Shown here in pieces: positions 16,816 to 24,299 of a DNA stretch of 64,000 bases (its first letter is position 1; each line of letters begins with the position of its first letter). A program made the translations under genes and the position numbers. Under the pieces are notes generated by a model. It had not been told where the DNA came from and ran no database searches. It was given only the letters and a program-made list of their open reading frames with translations. The DNA comes from AC-32 sp963755635 (GTDB lineage: Bacteria; Actinomycetota; Thermoleophilia; Gaiellales; Gaiellaceae). The stretch lies in the NCBI GenBank assembly GCA_963755635.1, contig CAVWKS010000019.1:272733-336732 (forward strand), read 5' to 3'.

Positions 16816-17385
16816 CTATTTGGCGCTCGCGCGATCAGCCGGAGGCAGCGAAGGTTCGTAACGGCGGCTAGGACGCCACCAACCGGCGACGCCTAGCTCG
16901 GGCGACTGCTGCGCGATTTGATCCATTCGTCGCCGCAGATCGTCGAGATAATCCTGGGGGTCTCCACGAGAAGCAAGGTACGTCGGATGCAGTGCAAGTT
17001 TCTCATCAATCTCGCGACGAATAGACGCCCAGTGCTCGGCGGCAGTGCGATGCTTCTCTGCCCGCTCGCCGAAGCGGAGGAACGTCTGCAGACTTGCAAG
17101 AACGGCCGCAAGCACGCTAAGCATTCCGACTGCTACCTGAAGTCCGGTGTTGACGTGGGTCCTGGAAAGCGTCGCAAAAACGCTCGTCCCGACGATCGTA
17201 GTTAGCACAACCACCGGAACCCCAAAGCGAATGTTGGAGTTCGAGAGGCGGGTCGCTAGATCGTAATGTGCGTCCGAACTCGCAGTCGCCCTGAGCTCCC
17301 AGTCCCGCAGCAGGTCGAGCACCGCGGCCGTCCAAGGACTTGGCGGCCTGCCACCTCGTTCCGCAGGTGCTCCTTCTTTGGCCAC
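16816..17385 (-). CDS. SLATT-domain two-helix membrane protein
   Basis: 189 residues from GTG 17385 with GGGAG upstream. A helix containing WELRATASSDAHY leads into two transmembrane segments (about 55-72 and 83-103), then LQTFLRFGERAEKHRTAAEHW and a long amphipathic helix: the layout of SLATT domains. SLATT proteins are predicted pore-forming effectors, often linked to SMODS nucleotidyltransferases or SLOG sensors in immunity loci. No such partner is adjacent here, so the function is open. Codon use is slightly less GC-biased than the neighbours. Confidence 0.75.
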   Translation of the reverse strand: MAKEGAPAERGGRPPSPWTAAVLDLLRDWELRATASSDAHYDLATRLSNSNIRFGVPVVVLTTIVGTSVFATLSRTHVNTGLQVAVGMLSVLAAVLASLQTFLRFGERAEKHRTAAEHWASIRREIDEKLALHPTYLASRGDPQDYLDDLRRRMDQIAQQSPELGVAGWWRPSRRYEPSLPPADRASAK

Positions 17386-17625
17386 GAAGCCACTCCCTTA
17401 GTTCAAAGCAGCGTCTCCAGAATGGACGGCCTTGTCAAGCTGGCCCTACTCTGACCTGACACTTGCAAGGGTACCCATACGGCGCTGCGGCACGGCTTTA
17501 TTGGCCGGGGGGTCAGGTGCACATCACGGCCGCGACTATGTCTTGTCGCCGCACCTAAGCTCGCCGTGCAGCTCGAGCACGCCCTGGGCCTGGAAGAGCC
17601 CTACACGCGGGTTTCGGCAGTCTCG

Positions 17626-18390
17626 CTAGCGACGCTCAGACGCGGCGTCGCTTTGCGGGACGCCGCCGGTTGCACGGATCGTCTCCGGTTCGTGCACCCG
17701 AGCTGGGCCGAACAGCACCCAGATGGCTCCTCCGATCGCGCCTCCGACGAGCGGCCCGACCAGGTAGATCCAGACGTCGCCGAAGTCCCAGTTGTAGATC
17801 ACAGGGTCGAGTGACCTCGCCGGGTTGAACGAGCCACCCGAGGCCGGGCCGATCGCGTCCGCCGCGGTGAAGATGAAGAGCCCGATGAGCAGCGGCGCCA
17901 TGACGCCTTTCCACGGCGCGCGGTCGTCCGTCGCGACCGTGCAGATCACGATGACGAACAGGCCGGTCGCGATCAGCTCGAGCACGAGCGCGCCCCCGCT
18001 CGAGATGCCGGCTCCAGGAGCAGTGTCGAGCGAGTCAGCTGCGTGCCCGGAGTACACCGCGGCGACGGCGAGAACGGCGACGAACCCTCCGGCGAGCTGC
18101 GCAGCCCAGTAGGGGACGACCTCTCTCGAGGGGAACTTGCGCGCTACGGCGAGGCCGAGAGACACGGCGGGGTTGAAGTGGCCCCCGGAAATGTGTCCGA
18201 GCGCAGTGATCGCAAGCGCGAGGCCAAGGCCAAAGGCGAACGCGATGCCGAGAGTGCTGATTGCCCCGCCGCCGATGTCGACCGAGACGGCGATCGCGTT
18301 GAAGCCGAGGAAGAAGAAGAGAAACGTGCCGAGTGCCTCTGCAGCGAGGCGCAGAACAAGCGATGACGAGTCCATTGCTCGCGCGAGCAT
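17626..18390 (-). CDS. Aquaporin/aquaglyceroporin (MIP family) of the arsenic cluster
   Basis: 254 residues, six transmembrane helices and both NPA boxes: GGHFNPAVS (about 70) and GGSFNPARS (about 185). It conducts water or small neutral solutes such as As(OH)3. ATG 18390 or 18375 are both possible; neither has a ribosome site. It lies 41 bases after acr3 in the same direction, so it is probably the last gene of the DUF2180-arsR-acr3 operon. MIP channels paired with ars genes (AqpS in rhizobia) take part in arsenite movement; that role here is inference. Confidence 0.85.
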   Translation of the reverse strand: MLARAMDSSSLVLRLAAEALGTFLFFFLGFNAIAVSVDIGGGAISTLGIAFAFGLGLALAITALGHISGGHFNPAVSLGLAVARKFPSREVVPYWAAQLAGGFVAVLAVAAVYSGHAADSLDTAPGAGISSGGALVLELIATGLFVIVICTVATDDRAPWKGVMAPLLIGLFIFTAADAIGPASGGSFNPARSLDPVIYNWDFGDVWIYLVGPLVGGAIGGAIWVLFGPARVHEPETIRATGGVPQSDAASERR

Positions 18391-18431
18391 ATTCCGACTT
18401 ACGCCCGGCGTGCGAACGGATAGAGCCAGGC

Positions 18432-19565
18432 TCAGTGGGAGCCGGCCGGAACGAGGCGCCGGTCGTCGCGCCAGAATCTCCGCGCCCAGAGCGCGACGTA
18501 CACGAGGGCGACCAGCACCGGCACCTCGATCAGCGGCCCGACAACTCCCGCGAGCGCCTCCCCGGAGGTCGCGCCGAAGACGCCGACCGCCACCGCGATC
18601 GCGAGCTCGAAGTCGTTCGAGGCGACGGTGAAGCCCATGCTCGCCGTCTGCGGATACGGGAGGCCGACCAGCTTGCCGATCACGAAGCCGGCGACCCACA
18701 TGACGCCGAAGTAGACGAGGAGCGGCAGCGCGATTCGGGCGACGTCGACAGGCTCGGCCGTGATCTTCTCGCCCTGGATCGCGAACAGCACGACGATCGT
18801 GAACAGCAGGCCGTAGAGCGTGATCGGGCCGATCCGGGGCAGAAACCGCGTGTCGTACCACTCGCGGCCCTTGCGCTTCAGTCCGATCCGGCGCGTCAGG
18901 AACCCGGCCGCGAGCGGGATGCCGAGGAAGATCAGCACGGTCTTCGCCACCTCCCAGATCCCGACCTCGAAGCCCTGCGTGTCGAGGCCGAGCCAGCCGG
19001 GGAGCACGGTCAGGTAGAAGTAGCCGAGCAGCGAGTAGGCGGCGACCTGGAAGAGCGCGTTGAAGACGACCAGCAGCGCGGTGCGGTCGCGATCGCCCCT
19101 CGCGATGTCGTTCCAGATCAGCACCATCGCGATGCAGCGGGCCAACCCGACGATGATCACGCCGGTGCGGTAGGCGGGCTGATCCGCGAGGAAGAGCCAG
19201 GCGAGCGTGAACATGAACAGCGGGCCGACGATCCACGACAGGAAGAGCGACACGCCGAAGAACGTTCGGTCGGAGACGCCGTCGTGCTTCACGCGGCCGA
19301 GCTCCTCGTAGCGCACCTTCGCGAGCACGGGGTACATCATCAGCAGGAGCCCGAGCCCGATCGGCAGCGAGACAGTGCCGACCTGCAGTCGGTTCAGGCC
19401 GTCGTTCAGAGACGGGATGAGTCGACCGAGGCCGAGACCAGCGGCCATCGCGAGACCGATCCAGATCGGCAGGAAGCGGTCCAGGATCGAAAGCCTCTGC
19501 AGTACTGGGCTGCCTGCCTCCGTCGAGGCCGTTGGCGGACGGTGAAGGGTCTCAGTTGCAGCCAC
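18432..19565 (-). CDS. acr3: Arsenite efflux permease ACR3
   Basis: About 377 residues and ten hydrophobic helices. The conserved Cys motif GLARCIAMVLIWNDIARGD and the ACR3 segment FTVASNDFELAIAVA identify the BASS/ACR3 family, which extrudes As(III) using the proton gradient. GTG 19565 with GAGG nine bases upstream is chosen; a TTG at 19580 would add five residues. Either start overlaps the end of arsR, indicating translational coupling. Confidence 0.93.
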   Translation of the reverse strand: MAATETLHRPPTASTEAGSPVLQRLSILDRFLPIWIGLAMAAGLGLGRLIPSLNDGLNRLQVGTVSLPIGLGLLLMMYPVLAKVRYEELGRVKHDGVSDRTFFGVSLFLSWIVGPLFMFTLAWLFLADQPAYRTGVIIVGLARCIAMVLIWNDIARGDRDRTALLVVFNALFQVAAYSLLGYFYLTVLPGWLGLDTQGFEVGIWEVAKTVLIFLGIPLAAGFLTRRIGLKRKGREWYDTRFLPRIGPITLYGLLFTIVVLFAIQGEKITAEPVDVARIALPLLVYFGVMWVAGFVIGKLVGLPYPQTASMGFTVASNDFELAIAVAVGVFGATSGEALAGVVGPLIEVPVLVALVYVALWARRFWRDDRRLVPAGSH

Positions 19566-19878
19566 TGGAGTCGACCTCAACCGCCTCGTCGAGCATTAGC
19601 CCGACGAGCTCGTGCAGCTCGGCCAACCGTGCCCGGCTCGCGCAGTACGAGGTTCTCAAGCCTTCGATCTCGCCGACGACGAGTCCGGCGTCTCTGAGCA
19701 CCTTCAGGTGCTGCGACACAGTCGCCTGGGCAAGGTCGAGCTCGTCGACGAGTTGTCCGCAGTAGCAGGCGTCGTGGGCGAGCAGCAGCCGCATGATCCG
19801 GACGCGCGCCGGGTTGCCGAGCGCCTTCGCGAGGAGGGCCGCCTCCTGCTCGACGGTCGGCTTGACCGCAAGAGTCAC
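19552..19878 (-). CDS. arsR: ArsR-family metalloregulator (first copy)
   Basis: 108 residues, winged helix with recognition helix QATVSQHLKVLRDAGL (about 50-65). CYCGQLV (about 38-44) is the Cys pair that senses As(III) in ArsR-type repressors; another Cys occurs in TSYCASR. GTG 19878 overlaps the stop of DUF2180 by four bases, and its own stop overlaps acr3. It should repress this operon until arsenite releases it. Confidence 0.93.
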   Translation of the reverse strand: MTLAVKPTVEQEAALLAKALGNPARVRIMRLLLAHDACYCGQLVDELDLAQATVSQHLKVLRDAGLVVGEIEGLRTSYCASRARLAELHELVGLMLDEAVEVDSSGCN

Positions 19879-20105
19879 GAGACGCCCGCGGCCGTGTGGT
19901 GACGGCCGGCGGGGGCAATGCCTGCAGGAACGCCGCGCATCGGCTTCACGCGCGGGGTCTCGTGCCCACAGGCGAAATGGGTACCGCCCACGGTGAAGGC
20001 ATGAGCTTCCGCGAGATGGTCGAGGCAGAGCCCGACGCCGCAGTGCCGGCAGACGCCGACAGCCGCGATGGTGTCATTCGCCTTTGCGCACTCGAAGCAG
20101 TTCAT
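19875..20105 (-). CDS. DUF2180 zinc-ribbon protein heading the arsenic operon
   Basis: 76 residues from ATG 20105, preceded by GAGGAGG; a longer frame to 20126 lacks support. CFECAK, CRHCGVGLC, DHLAEAH and HFACGH form two likely zinc knuckles typical of the actinobacterial DUF2180 family (function unknown). It is coupled to arsR by a GTGA overlap. Cys/His richness and location suggest metal or metalloid binding, but that is inference. Confidence 0.8.
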   Translation of the reverse strand: MNCFECAKANDTIAAVGVCRHCGVGLCLDHLAEAHAFTVGGTHFACGHETPRVKPMRGVPAGIAPAGRHHTAAGVS

Positions 20106-20132
20106 CGGATCCTCCTCGAGCTCCACCGGAGC

Positions 20133-20159
20133 TCATCGTTGATCGCAAATAAACGATGA
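20133..20159. promoter_or_regulatory. Putative ArsR operator
   Basis: An 8-bp inverted repeat, TCATCGTT and AACGATGA, with an 11-base spacer, 27 bases before the first gene of the DUF2180-arsR-acr3 operon. The size and AT-rich centre suit an ArsR dimer site. Binding is inferred. Confidence 0.5.
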
Positions 20160-20247
20160 CCTGCTGGTCGACGGGAGGCATCCGTGCAGGCCCGTAAGAA
20201 GGCCTGCCACAAACTACGGAACGTTGAAGGGGCCAGGCGCAGCCGGG

Positions 20248-21069
20248 CTAGCAGCAGCCGGCGCTGGAAGCTGGCTGGACGACAGGCAGTCCATTCGCCG
20301 CTGGGTCGGAGCTCTTGACCGCCTTGACGATCGCGCCGTGGATGCCGTCGCCGACCTCGTGAGTGAACTCGACCGTGATGTCCTCGAAGCCCGCGGCCTC
20401 GAGCCCTGCCTCGTACTCGCTCGTGGAGAGCGCGCCGGCGATGCAGCCGACGAAGGAGCCGCGCTCGGCGCGCTCGTCGACCGAGAGGCGGTCCTCGGCG
20501 ACGACGTCGGAGACGCCGACCCTGCCGCCGGGCTTGAGCACGCGTGCGATCTCGGCCAGGACGGCTGCCTTGTCGGTCGAGAGGTTGATCACGCAGTTCG
20601 AGATCACGACGTCGACCGAGTCCGCCGGCAGCGGGATCTGCTCGATCAGGCCCTTGAGGAAGATCACGTTGGTGACGCCGGCTTCGGCCGCGTTCTTGCG
20701 CGCGAGCCCGAGCATCTCGTCGGTCATGTCCAGGCCGTACGCAAGCCCGGCCGGCCCGACGCGCTTCGCCGAGAGGATGACGTCGATGCCGCCACCCGAA
20801 CCGAGGTCGAGCACGACCTCGCCCTCCTTGAGGTCGGCAACCGCAGTCGGGTTGCCACAGCCGAGCGAGGCGAGCGCGGCGTCGTCGGGCAGCTCTCCGC
20901 GCTGCTCCAGTGTGTAGAGCGACTCGCCGAAATCGGCGCTTGCGCCCTCGCTTTCGCAGCACGAGCCGCTGCCACAACCGCAACCCGAGCCCTCAGTCAC
21001 CGACTGGGCCGCTTCCGCGTAGCGGCGGCGCACCTGCTCGCGAAGATCATCAGCGGACGTGGTCGTCAT
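20248..21069 (-). CDS. arsM: Arsenite S-adenosylmethionine methyltransferase
   Basis: 273 residues from ATG 21069, with AAGGAGG upstream. A Cys-rich N-terminus (CGCGSGSCC) precedes the Rossmann fold: motif I VLDLGSGGG, then LIEQIPLPADSVDVVISNCVINLS and LKPGGRVGVSD. Cysteines in LGCGNP, SNCVIN and VGCIAG match the As(III)-binding thiols of ArsM. It methylates arsenite to volatile or less retained species. It overlaps arsR by four bases (ATGA) and is coupled to it. It ends in AGCC, another thiol pair. Confidence 0.93.
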   Translation of the reverse strand: MTTTSADDLREQVRRRYAEAAQSVTEGSGCGCGSGSCCESEGASADFGESLYTLEQRGELPDDAALASLGCGNPTAVADLKEGEVVLDLGSGGGIDVILSAKRVGPAGLAYGLDMTDEMLGLARKNAAEAGVTNVIFLKGLIEQIPLPADSVDVVISNCVINLSTDKAAVLAEIARVLKPGGRVGVSDVVAEDRLSVDERAERGSFVGCIAGALSTSEYEAGLEAAGFEDITVEFTHEVGDGIHGAIVKAVKSSDPAANGLPVVQPASSAGCC

Positions 21070-21428
21070 CGAGGGGCCTCCTTGAAATCGACGAGAGCGG
21101 CGAGGCGCTCGAGGGCCTCGCCCGACAGCGAGTAGTAGGCCCACTTGGTGCGCTGCTCGCGCTCGAGCAGGCCCGCTGCCGTCAGCTTCTTCAGGTGGTG
21201 GCTGACGGTCGGCTGCGAAAGGTCGAGCGCGGGCGTCAGGTCGCACTGGCAGACCGGCCCTTCAGCGCGGGCCAGCAGGTTGATGATCTTCACGCGCGCC
21301 GGATCGCCGAGGGCCTGGAAGACCGCCGCGGTCGCCTCGGCTTGTTCGTCTGACAGCACCGTCTTTGCGAGCGGCGCGCAGCACGAGATCAGCGGCAGTG
21401 AGGTCGTGGGCTCAAGGGCAGTCGACAT
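21066..21428 (-). CDS. arsR: ArsR-family metalloregulator (second copy)
   Basis: 120 residues from ATG 21428. Winged helix with QPTVSHHLKKLTAAGLL (about 70-86). Candidate arsenite ligands are SCCAPL near the N-terminus and VCQCDLT (about 59-65), a different thiol layout from the other ArsR in the window. It is translationally coupled to arsM and is probably autoregulated from the promoter at 21444-21472. Confidence 0.93.
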   Translation of the reverse strand: MSTALEPTTSLPLISCCAPLAKTVLSDEQAEATAAVFQALGDPARVKIINLLARAEGPVCQCDLTPALDLSQPTVSHHLKKLTAAGLLEREQRTKWAYYSLSGEALERLAALVDFKEAPR

Positions 21429-21443
21429 ATCGATGCCCCTCGA

Positions 21444-21472
21444 TGTATAGACGATCTTCGATCCGTTGTCAA
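21444..21472 (-). promoter_or_regulatory. Consensus promoter of arsR-arsM
   Basis: TTGACA, a 17-base spacer and TATACA on the minus strand, 15 bases before the start codon. TCGA-rich half-sites overlap the spacer and -10 box and may be the ArsR operator. It is the best sigma-70-type promoter in the window. Confidence 0.75.
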
Positions 21473-21481
21473 GCGCGCCGT

Positions 21482-21778
21482 CTAGCCGCCGGCCATCGCG
21501 GCCACCACTCTGAAGACCTCGGCGCCCGAGGCCACGGCCTCGGGCAGCGGCTCGTCCGCAGGCTCGAGCGTGAGGTCCTCGCCGCAGGCGAAGAAGCGGA
21601 TGAAGTCCCGGCGCTTGCCCGTGCCGTGGTCTCGAATCGTCCCGCGCAGGACCGGATACTTCTCCTCCAGCGCATCGAGGACCGTCCCCCGTGTGAGGGG
21701 CTCGGGGGCGTCGAGGGAGATCTCTCCGTCGACGCCCGCAAGAGCCCGCAGGTGGTGCGGAAGTACGACGCGGATCAC
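21482..21778 (-). CDS. MoaD/ThiS-family ubiquitin-like sulphur carrier
   Basis: 98 residues from GTG 21778, overlapping the stop of the propeller gene by four bases. A beta-grasp pattern (VVLPHHLRALAGVDGEI; VLDALEEKYPVL; VFRVVAAMAGG) with the C-terminal Gly-Gly that is thiocarboxylated in this family. Neither molybdopterin nor thiamine genes are nearby, so the pathway is unknown. Its tight coupling to a BNR-propeller gene is a recurring kind of pairing whose meaning I cannot state. Confidence 0.8.
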   Translation of the reverse strand: MIRVVLPHHLRALAGVDGEISLDAPEPLTRGTVLDALEEKYPVLRGTIRDHGTGKRRDFIRFFACGEDLTLEPADEPLPEAVASGAEVFRVVAAMAGG

Positions 21779-22890
21779 GACAGGGTCTGGGCCTCGACCG
21801 AGAGCACCGCGGGAAGGTCGTGCACGATCGCCGTCCAGCTGTCCCCGCTGTCGGCGGACGCGTAGACCTGCCCCCCGGTCGTCCCGACGTAGATGCCGGC
21901 GGAGTCGAGTTGGTCGACCGACGTCGCGTCGCGAAGGACGTTGACGTAGCAGTGCTCCTGCGGCAGCCCGTTCGTGAGCGGCTCCCACTCGTTTCCGCCC
22001 GTTCGGCTGCGGTAGACGCGGAGCTTGCCCTCCGGCGGAACGTGCTCCGAGTCGCTCTCGATCGGCACCACGTAGACCGTCTCCGGCTCGTGCGGGTGCA
22101 CTTCGATCGGGAAGCCGAAGTCGGATGGGAGGTTGCCGCTCACCTTCTGCCACGAGTCTCCGCCGTCGTCGCTGCGCATCACGTGCCAGTGCTTCTGCAT
22201 GAACAGGGTGTCCGGCCGCGACGGGTTCATCGCGAGCCGGTGGACGCAATGTCCGACCTCGCGCTCCTCGTCCGGCAACTCGGGGGAGCGCAGGCCCTTG
22301 TTGATCGGACGCCACGTCTCGCCCCCGTCGTCCGTCCGGAAGCACCCCGCCGCGGAGATGGCGACGACGATCCGCTGCGGGTCGTCGGGATGGATCAGGA
22401 CCGTATGGAGGCAGAGGCCGCCGGCGCCCGGTTGCCACTGTGCGCCGGTCGGGTGATCGCGAAGGCCGGACAGCTCCTGCCAGGTTTGGCCGGCGTCCGT
22501 CGACTTGAAGAGCGCCGCATCCTCGACGCCTGCGTAGACGGTGTCCGGGTCGTCGTGCGACGGCTCGAGGTGCCAGACGCGCGCGAACTCCCACGGATGC
22601 TGCGTGCCGTCGTACCACTGGTGTGTTCCCGGGACGCCGTCGTAGGTGAACTCGTTGCCGACCGTCGCCCACGTCTTGCCCCCGTCGTCCGAGCGCTGCA
22701 TGACCTGGCCGTGCCAGCCGGTGGACTGAGACGCGTACAGCCGGTCCGGATCGGCCGGCGAGCCCTTCAGGTGGTACATCTCCCAGCCCGCGAACAGCGG
22801 GCCCTGGACGTTCCAGTCGTCGCGCGTCCCATCCGACGTCAGGATGAACGCGCCCTTTCGTGTGCCCACCAGGAGCCGCACTCCACTCAT
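21775..22890 (-). CDS. BNR/sialidase-like beta-propeller protein
   Basis: 371 residues from ATG 22890, with AAGGAGG upstream. Repeated Asp-box motifs (SDDGGKTW, STDAGQTW, TDDGGETW, SDDGGDSW, SADSGDSW) spaced about 50-70 residues apart mark a BNR/VPS10-like propeller. There is no signal peptide, so it is probably cytoplasmic. Sialidase catalytic Arg triad and Tyr are not evident; a glycosidase activity should not be assumed. Coupled to the ThiS-like gene. Confidence 0.8.
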   Translation of the reverse strand: MSGVRLLVGTRKGAFILTSDGTRDDWNVQGPLFAGWEMYHLKGSPADPDRLYASQSTGWHGQVMQRSDDGGKTWATVGNEFTYDGVPGTHQWYDGTQHPWEFARVWHLEPSHDDPDTVYAGVEDAALFKSTDAGQTWQELSGLRDHPTGAQWQPGAGGLCLHTVLIHPDDPQRIVVAISAAGCFRTDDGGETWRPINKGLRSPELPDEEREVGHCVHRLAMNPSRPDTLFMQKHWHVMRSDDGGDSWQKVSGNLPSDFGFPIEVHPHEPETVYVVPIESDSEHVPPEGKLRVYRSRTGGNEWEPLTNGLPQEHCYVNVLRDATSVDQLDSAGIYVGTTGGQVYASADSGDSWTAIVHDLPAVLSVEAQTLS

Positions 22891-22982
22891 CGATTTCCCT
22901 CCTTGTCGCGGTCACCACCGATTCTGCCGATTGTGCCGACCCCGGGAGCGCGGAAAGTGATCGCGGTTACCCTGGGCGTCCC

Positions 22983-23071
22983 GGAGAGGTGTCCGAGCGG
23001 TCTAAGGAGCGCGACTGGAAATCGCGTACGGGCCGAAAGGTCCGTCGCGGGTTCAAATCCCGCCCTCTCCG
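22983..23071 (+). tRNA. tRNA-Ser(GGA)
   Basis: Class II tRNA with a long variable arm. The acceptor GGAGAGG pairs with CCTCTCC, the anticodon loop is CTGGAAA and the T loop is GGTTCAAATCC. Third serine tRNA in the window. Confidence 0.95.
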
Positions 23072-23104
23072 CTGATCAGGGGGCCCGGGCGACCGGGCAC
23101 CTGG

Positions 23105-23311
23105 TCATTCGGCGCCGAAGATGACGACCGCGGCGAGCATGCCGACGAACAGCACGAGCGAGACGACCAGGAAGATCGGCAGGCCGCGCCCCGGATACTG
23201 CGGCCAGCGTCGCGGGATCACCATCGACGAGATCAGCGCGAAGCCGGCGAAGACCGCGACAGCGAGTGCGAGGCCGAGCTTGTGCCCGGACGAGAGCGCG
23301 AGCAACAGCAC
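23105..23311 (-). CDS. Small two-helix membrane protein
   Basis: About 68 residues if GTG 23311 is the start. Two hydrophobic segments (LGLALAVAVFAGFALI and IFLVVSLVLFVGMLAAVVIF) flank a basic loop RRWPQYPGRG. The frame is open upstream to 23560, but that part is arginine-rich and not credible. Similar short proteins accompany respiratory or secretion genes in actinobacteria; no function can be assigned. Confidence 0.55.
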   Translation of the reverse strand: MLLLALSSGHKLGLALAVAVFAGFALISSMVIPRRWPQYPGRGLPIFLVVSLVLFVGMLAAVVIFGAE

Positions 23312-23449
23312 GGCCGGGAACCTAACGGATCGGGCAGAAGAACGCTCCGCGCCGGCTCCGGATGACCCATTTCGAGGGATGGTGGGAACTGGGCTCCTGG
23401 CCGACCATGGGAATCGGCGTAAGAAACTGCGGACCCGAAAGGGGAACAA

Positions 23450-23527
23450 ATGATTGCGGTAGTCCTCAAGCGCAAGCTGCGCAACTTCCCGTCCGGGAAG
23501 CTCAGCGAGCGCCTCGCGGCTGCGTAA
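23450..23527 (+). CDS. Candidate 25-residue basic peptide
   Basis: ATG 23450 lies five bases after AAAGGGG and opens MIAVVLKRKLRNFPSGKL, ending in RLAAA and TAA. A strong hairpin follows 15 bases later. The peptide is short and basic with an amphipathic character. Ribosome site and hairpin make it more than a random frame, but no homologue can be named. Confidence 0.3.
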   Translation: MIAVVLKRKLRNFPSGKLSERLAAA

Positions 23528-23542
23528 GGCCCGCGAGGCCAC

Positions 23543-23571
23543 GGCGGGCTCGGGTTGCACCCGTGCCCGCC
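23543..23571. terminator. GC-rich bipartite hairpin between convergent genes
   Basis: GGCGGGC (23543-23549) pairs with 23565-23571, with an inner CGGG/CCCG stem and a 5-base loop. It lies between the candidate peptide (plus) and the transglycosylase (minus), so it may terminate both. Confidence 0.6.
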
Positions 23572-23600
23572 CGATCCGTCAGCGCTCTCGACGCGTCAGG

Positions 23601-24233
23601 TCAGCAGCCGACCAGAAGCGCCGCGCGCGCCTGCACGTTCTCGACGTAGCGCAGCGTCGCCAGCGACGGCGCGGCCCCGGCACGCTCGACGGCGGTGGGG
23701 CCGGCGTTGTAGGCGGCCAGCGCGAGATCGACGCTGCCGAAGCGGTCGAGCATCTGCCGGAGGTACAGCGCACCGGCGAGCACGTTCGATGCAGGGTCGT
23801 CGCCGGCCAGCCGGAGCTCGCGGACCGTCTGCGGCATCAGCTGGAGCAAGCCTTGCGCGCCGGCGGCCGAGCGGGCGGCCGGGTTCATCTCCGACTCCTC
23901 GTAGGCGGTCGCCACGAGCAGCGACGCGGGCACGTCCGCCTTTGCCGATGCCTGCGCGAAGGCGGCGCGGAACCGCCGCGGCACCGGGCAGGCCGCGCCG
24001 AGGGTGGGCCTGAGCGGCTTGACGGCGGCGGGCTTTGCGTTCGAGGTCTCCAGCCCGGCCGACTCGGCGACGAGCGCCAGCAGGACGATCGCGAGCACAC
24101 CCGCGCGGAAGCTGCGCGAGCCGAGCAGCCCGCGCTTCTGCGGAACGCGGCGCCGGACGGCGGCCCGCCGGCGGGAACGGCTGAAGGCGAGCTCGAGCTC
24201 GGAGAGTTCGCACCACGAGGACTCGGCCGACAC
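23601..24233 (-). CDS. Lytic transglycosylase (SLT/LT domain)
   Basis: 210 residues from GTG 24233. A basic cytosolic tail and one membrane anchor (about 42-60) precede the domain (about 85-205). Its catalytic Glu lies in AYEESEMNP, followed by AAGAQGLLQLMP and LALAAYNAGPTAV, the classic goose-lysozyme-like LT signature. It cleaves peptidoglycan glycan strands outside the membrane. It is divergent from the cysteine synthase, with 66 bases between them. Confidence 0.88.
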   Translation of the reverse strand: MSAESSWCELSELELAFSRSRRRAAVRRRVPQKRGLLGSRSFRAGVLAIVLLALVAESAGLETSNAKPAAVKPLRPTLGAACPVPRRFRAAFAQASAKADVPASLLVATAYEESEMNPAARSAAGAQGLLQLMPQTVRELRLAGDDPASNVLAGALYLRQMLDRFGSVDLALAAYNAGPTAVERAGAAPSLATLRYVENVQARAALLVGC

Positions 24234-24299
24234 GGAGCGGGACTACCCCCGCCCGCGCTCACGAAAACGCGGCCTGCGCCCATCGACGAAGATCCGCGC

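Noticed and set aside
17386..17625. 240-base gap between SLATT and aquaporin as a gene or attachment site
   Set aside because: No frame, RNA fold or repeat stands out.
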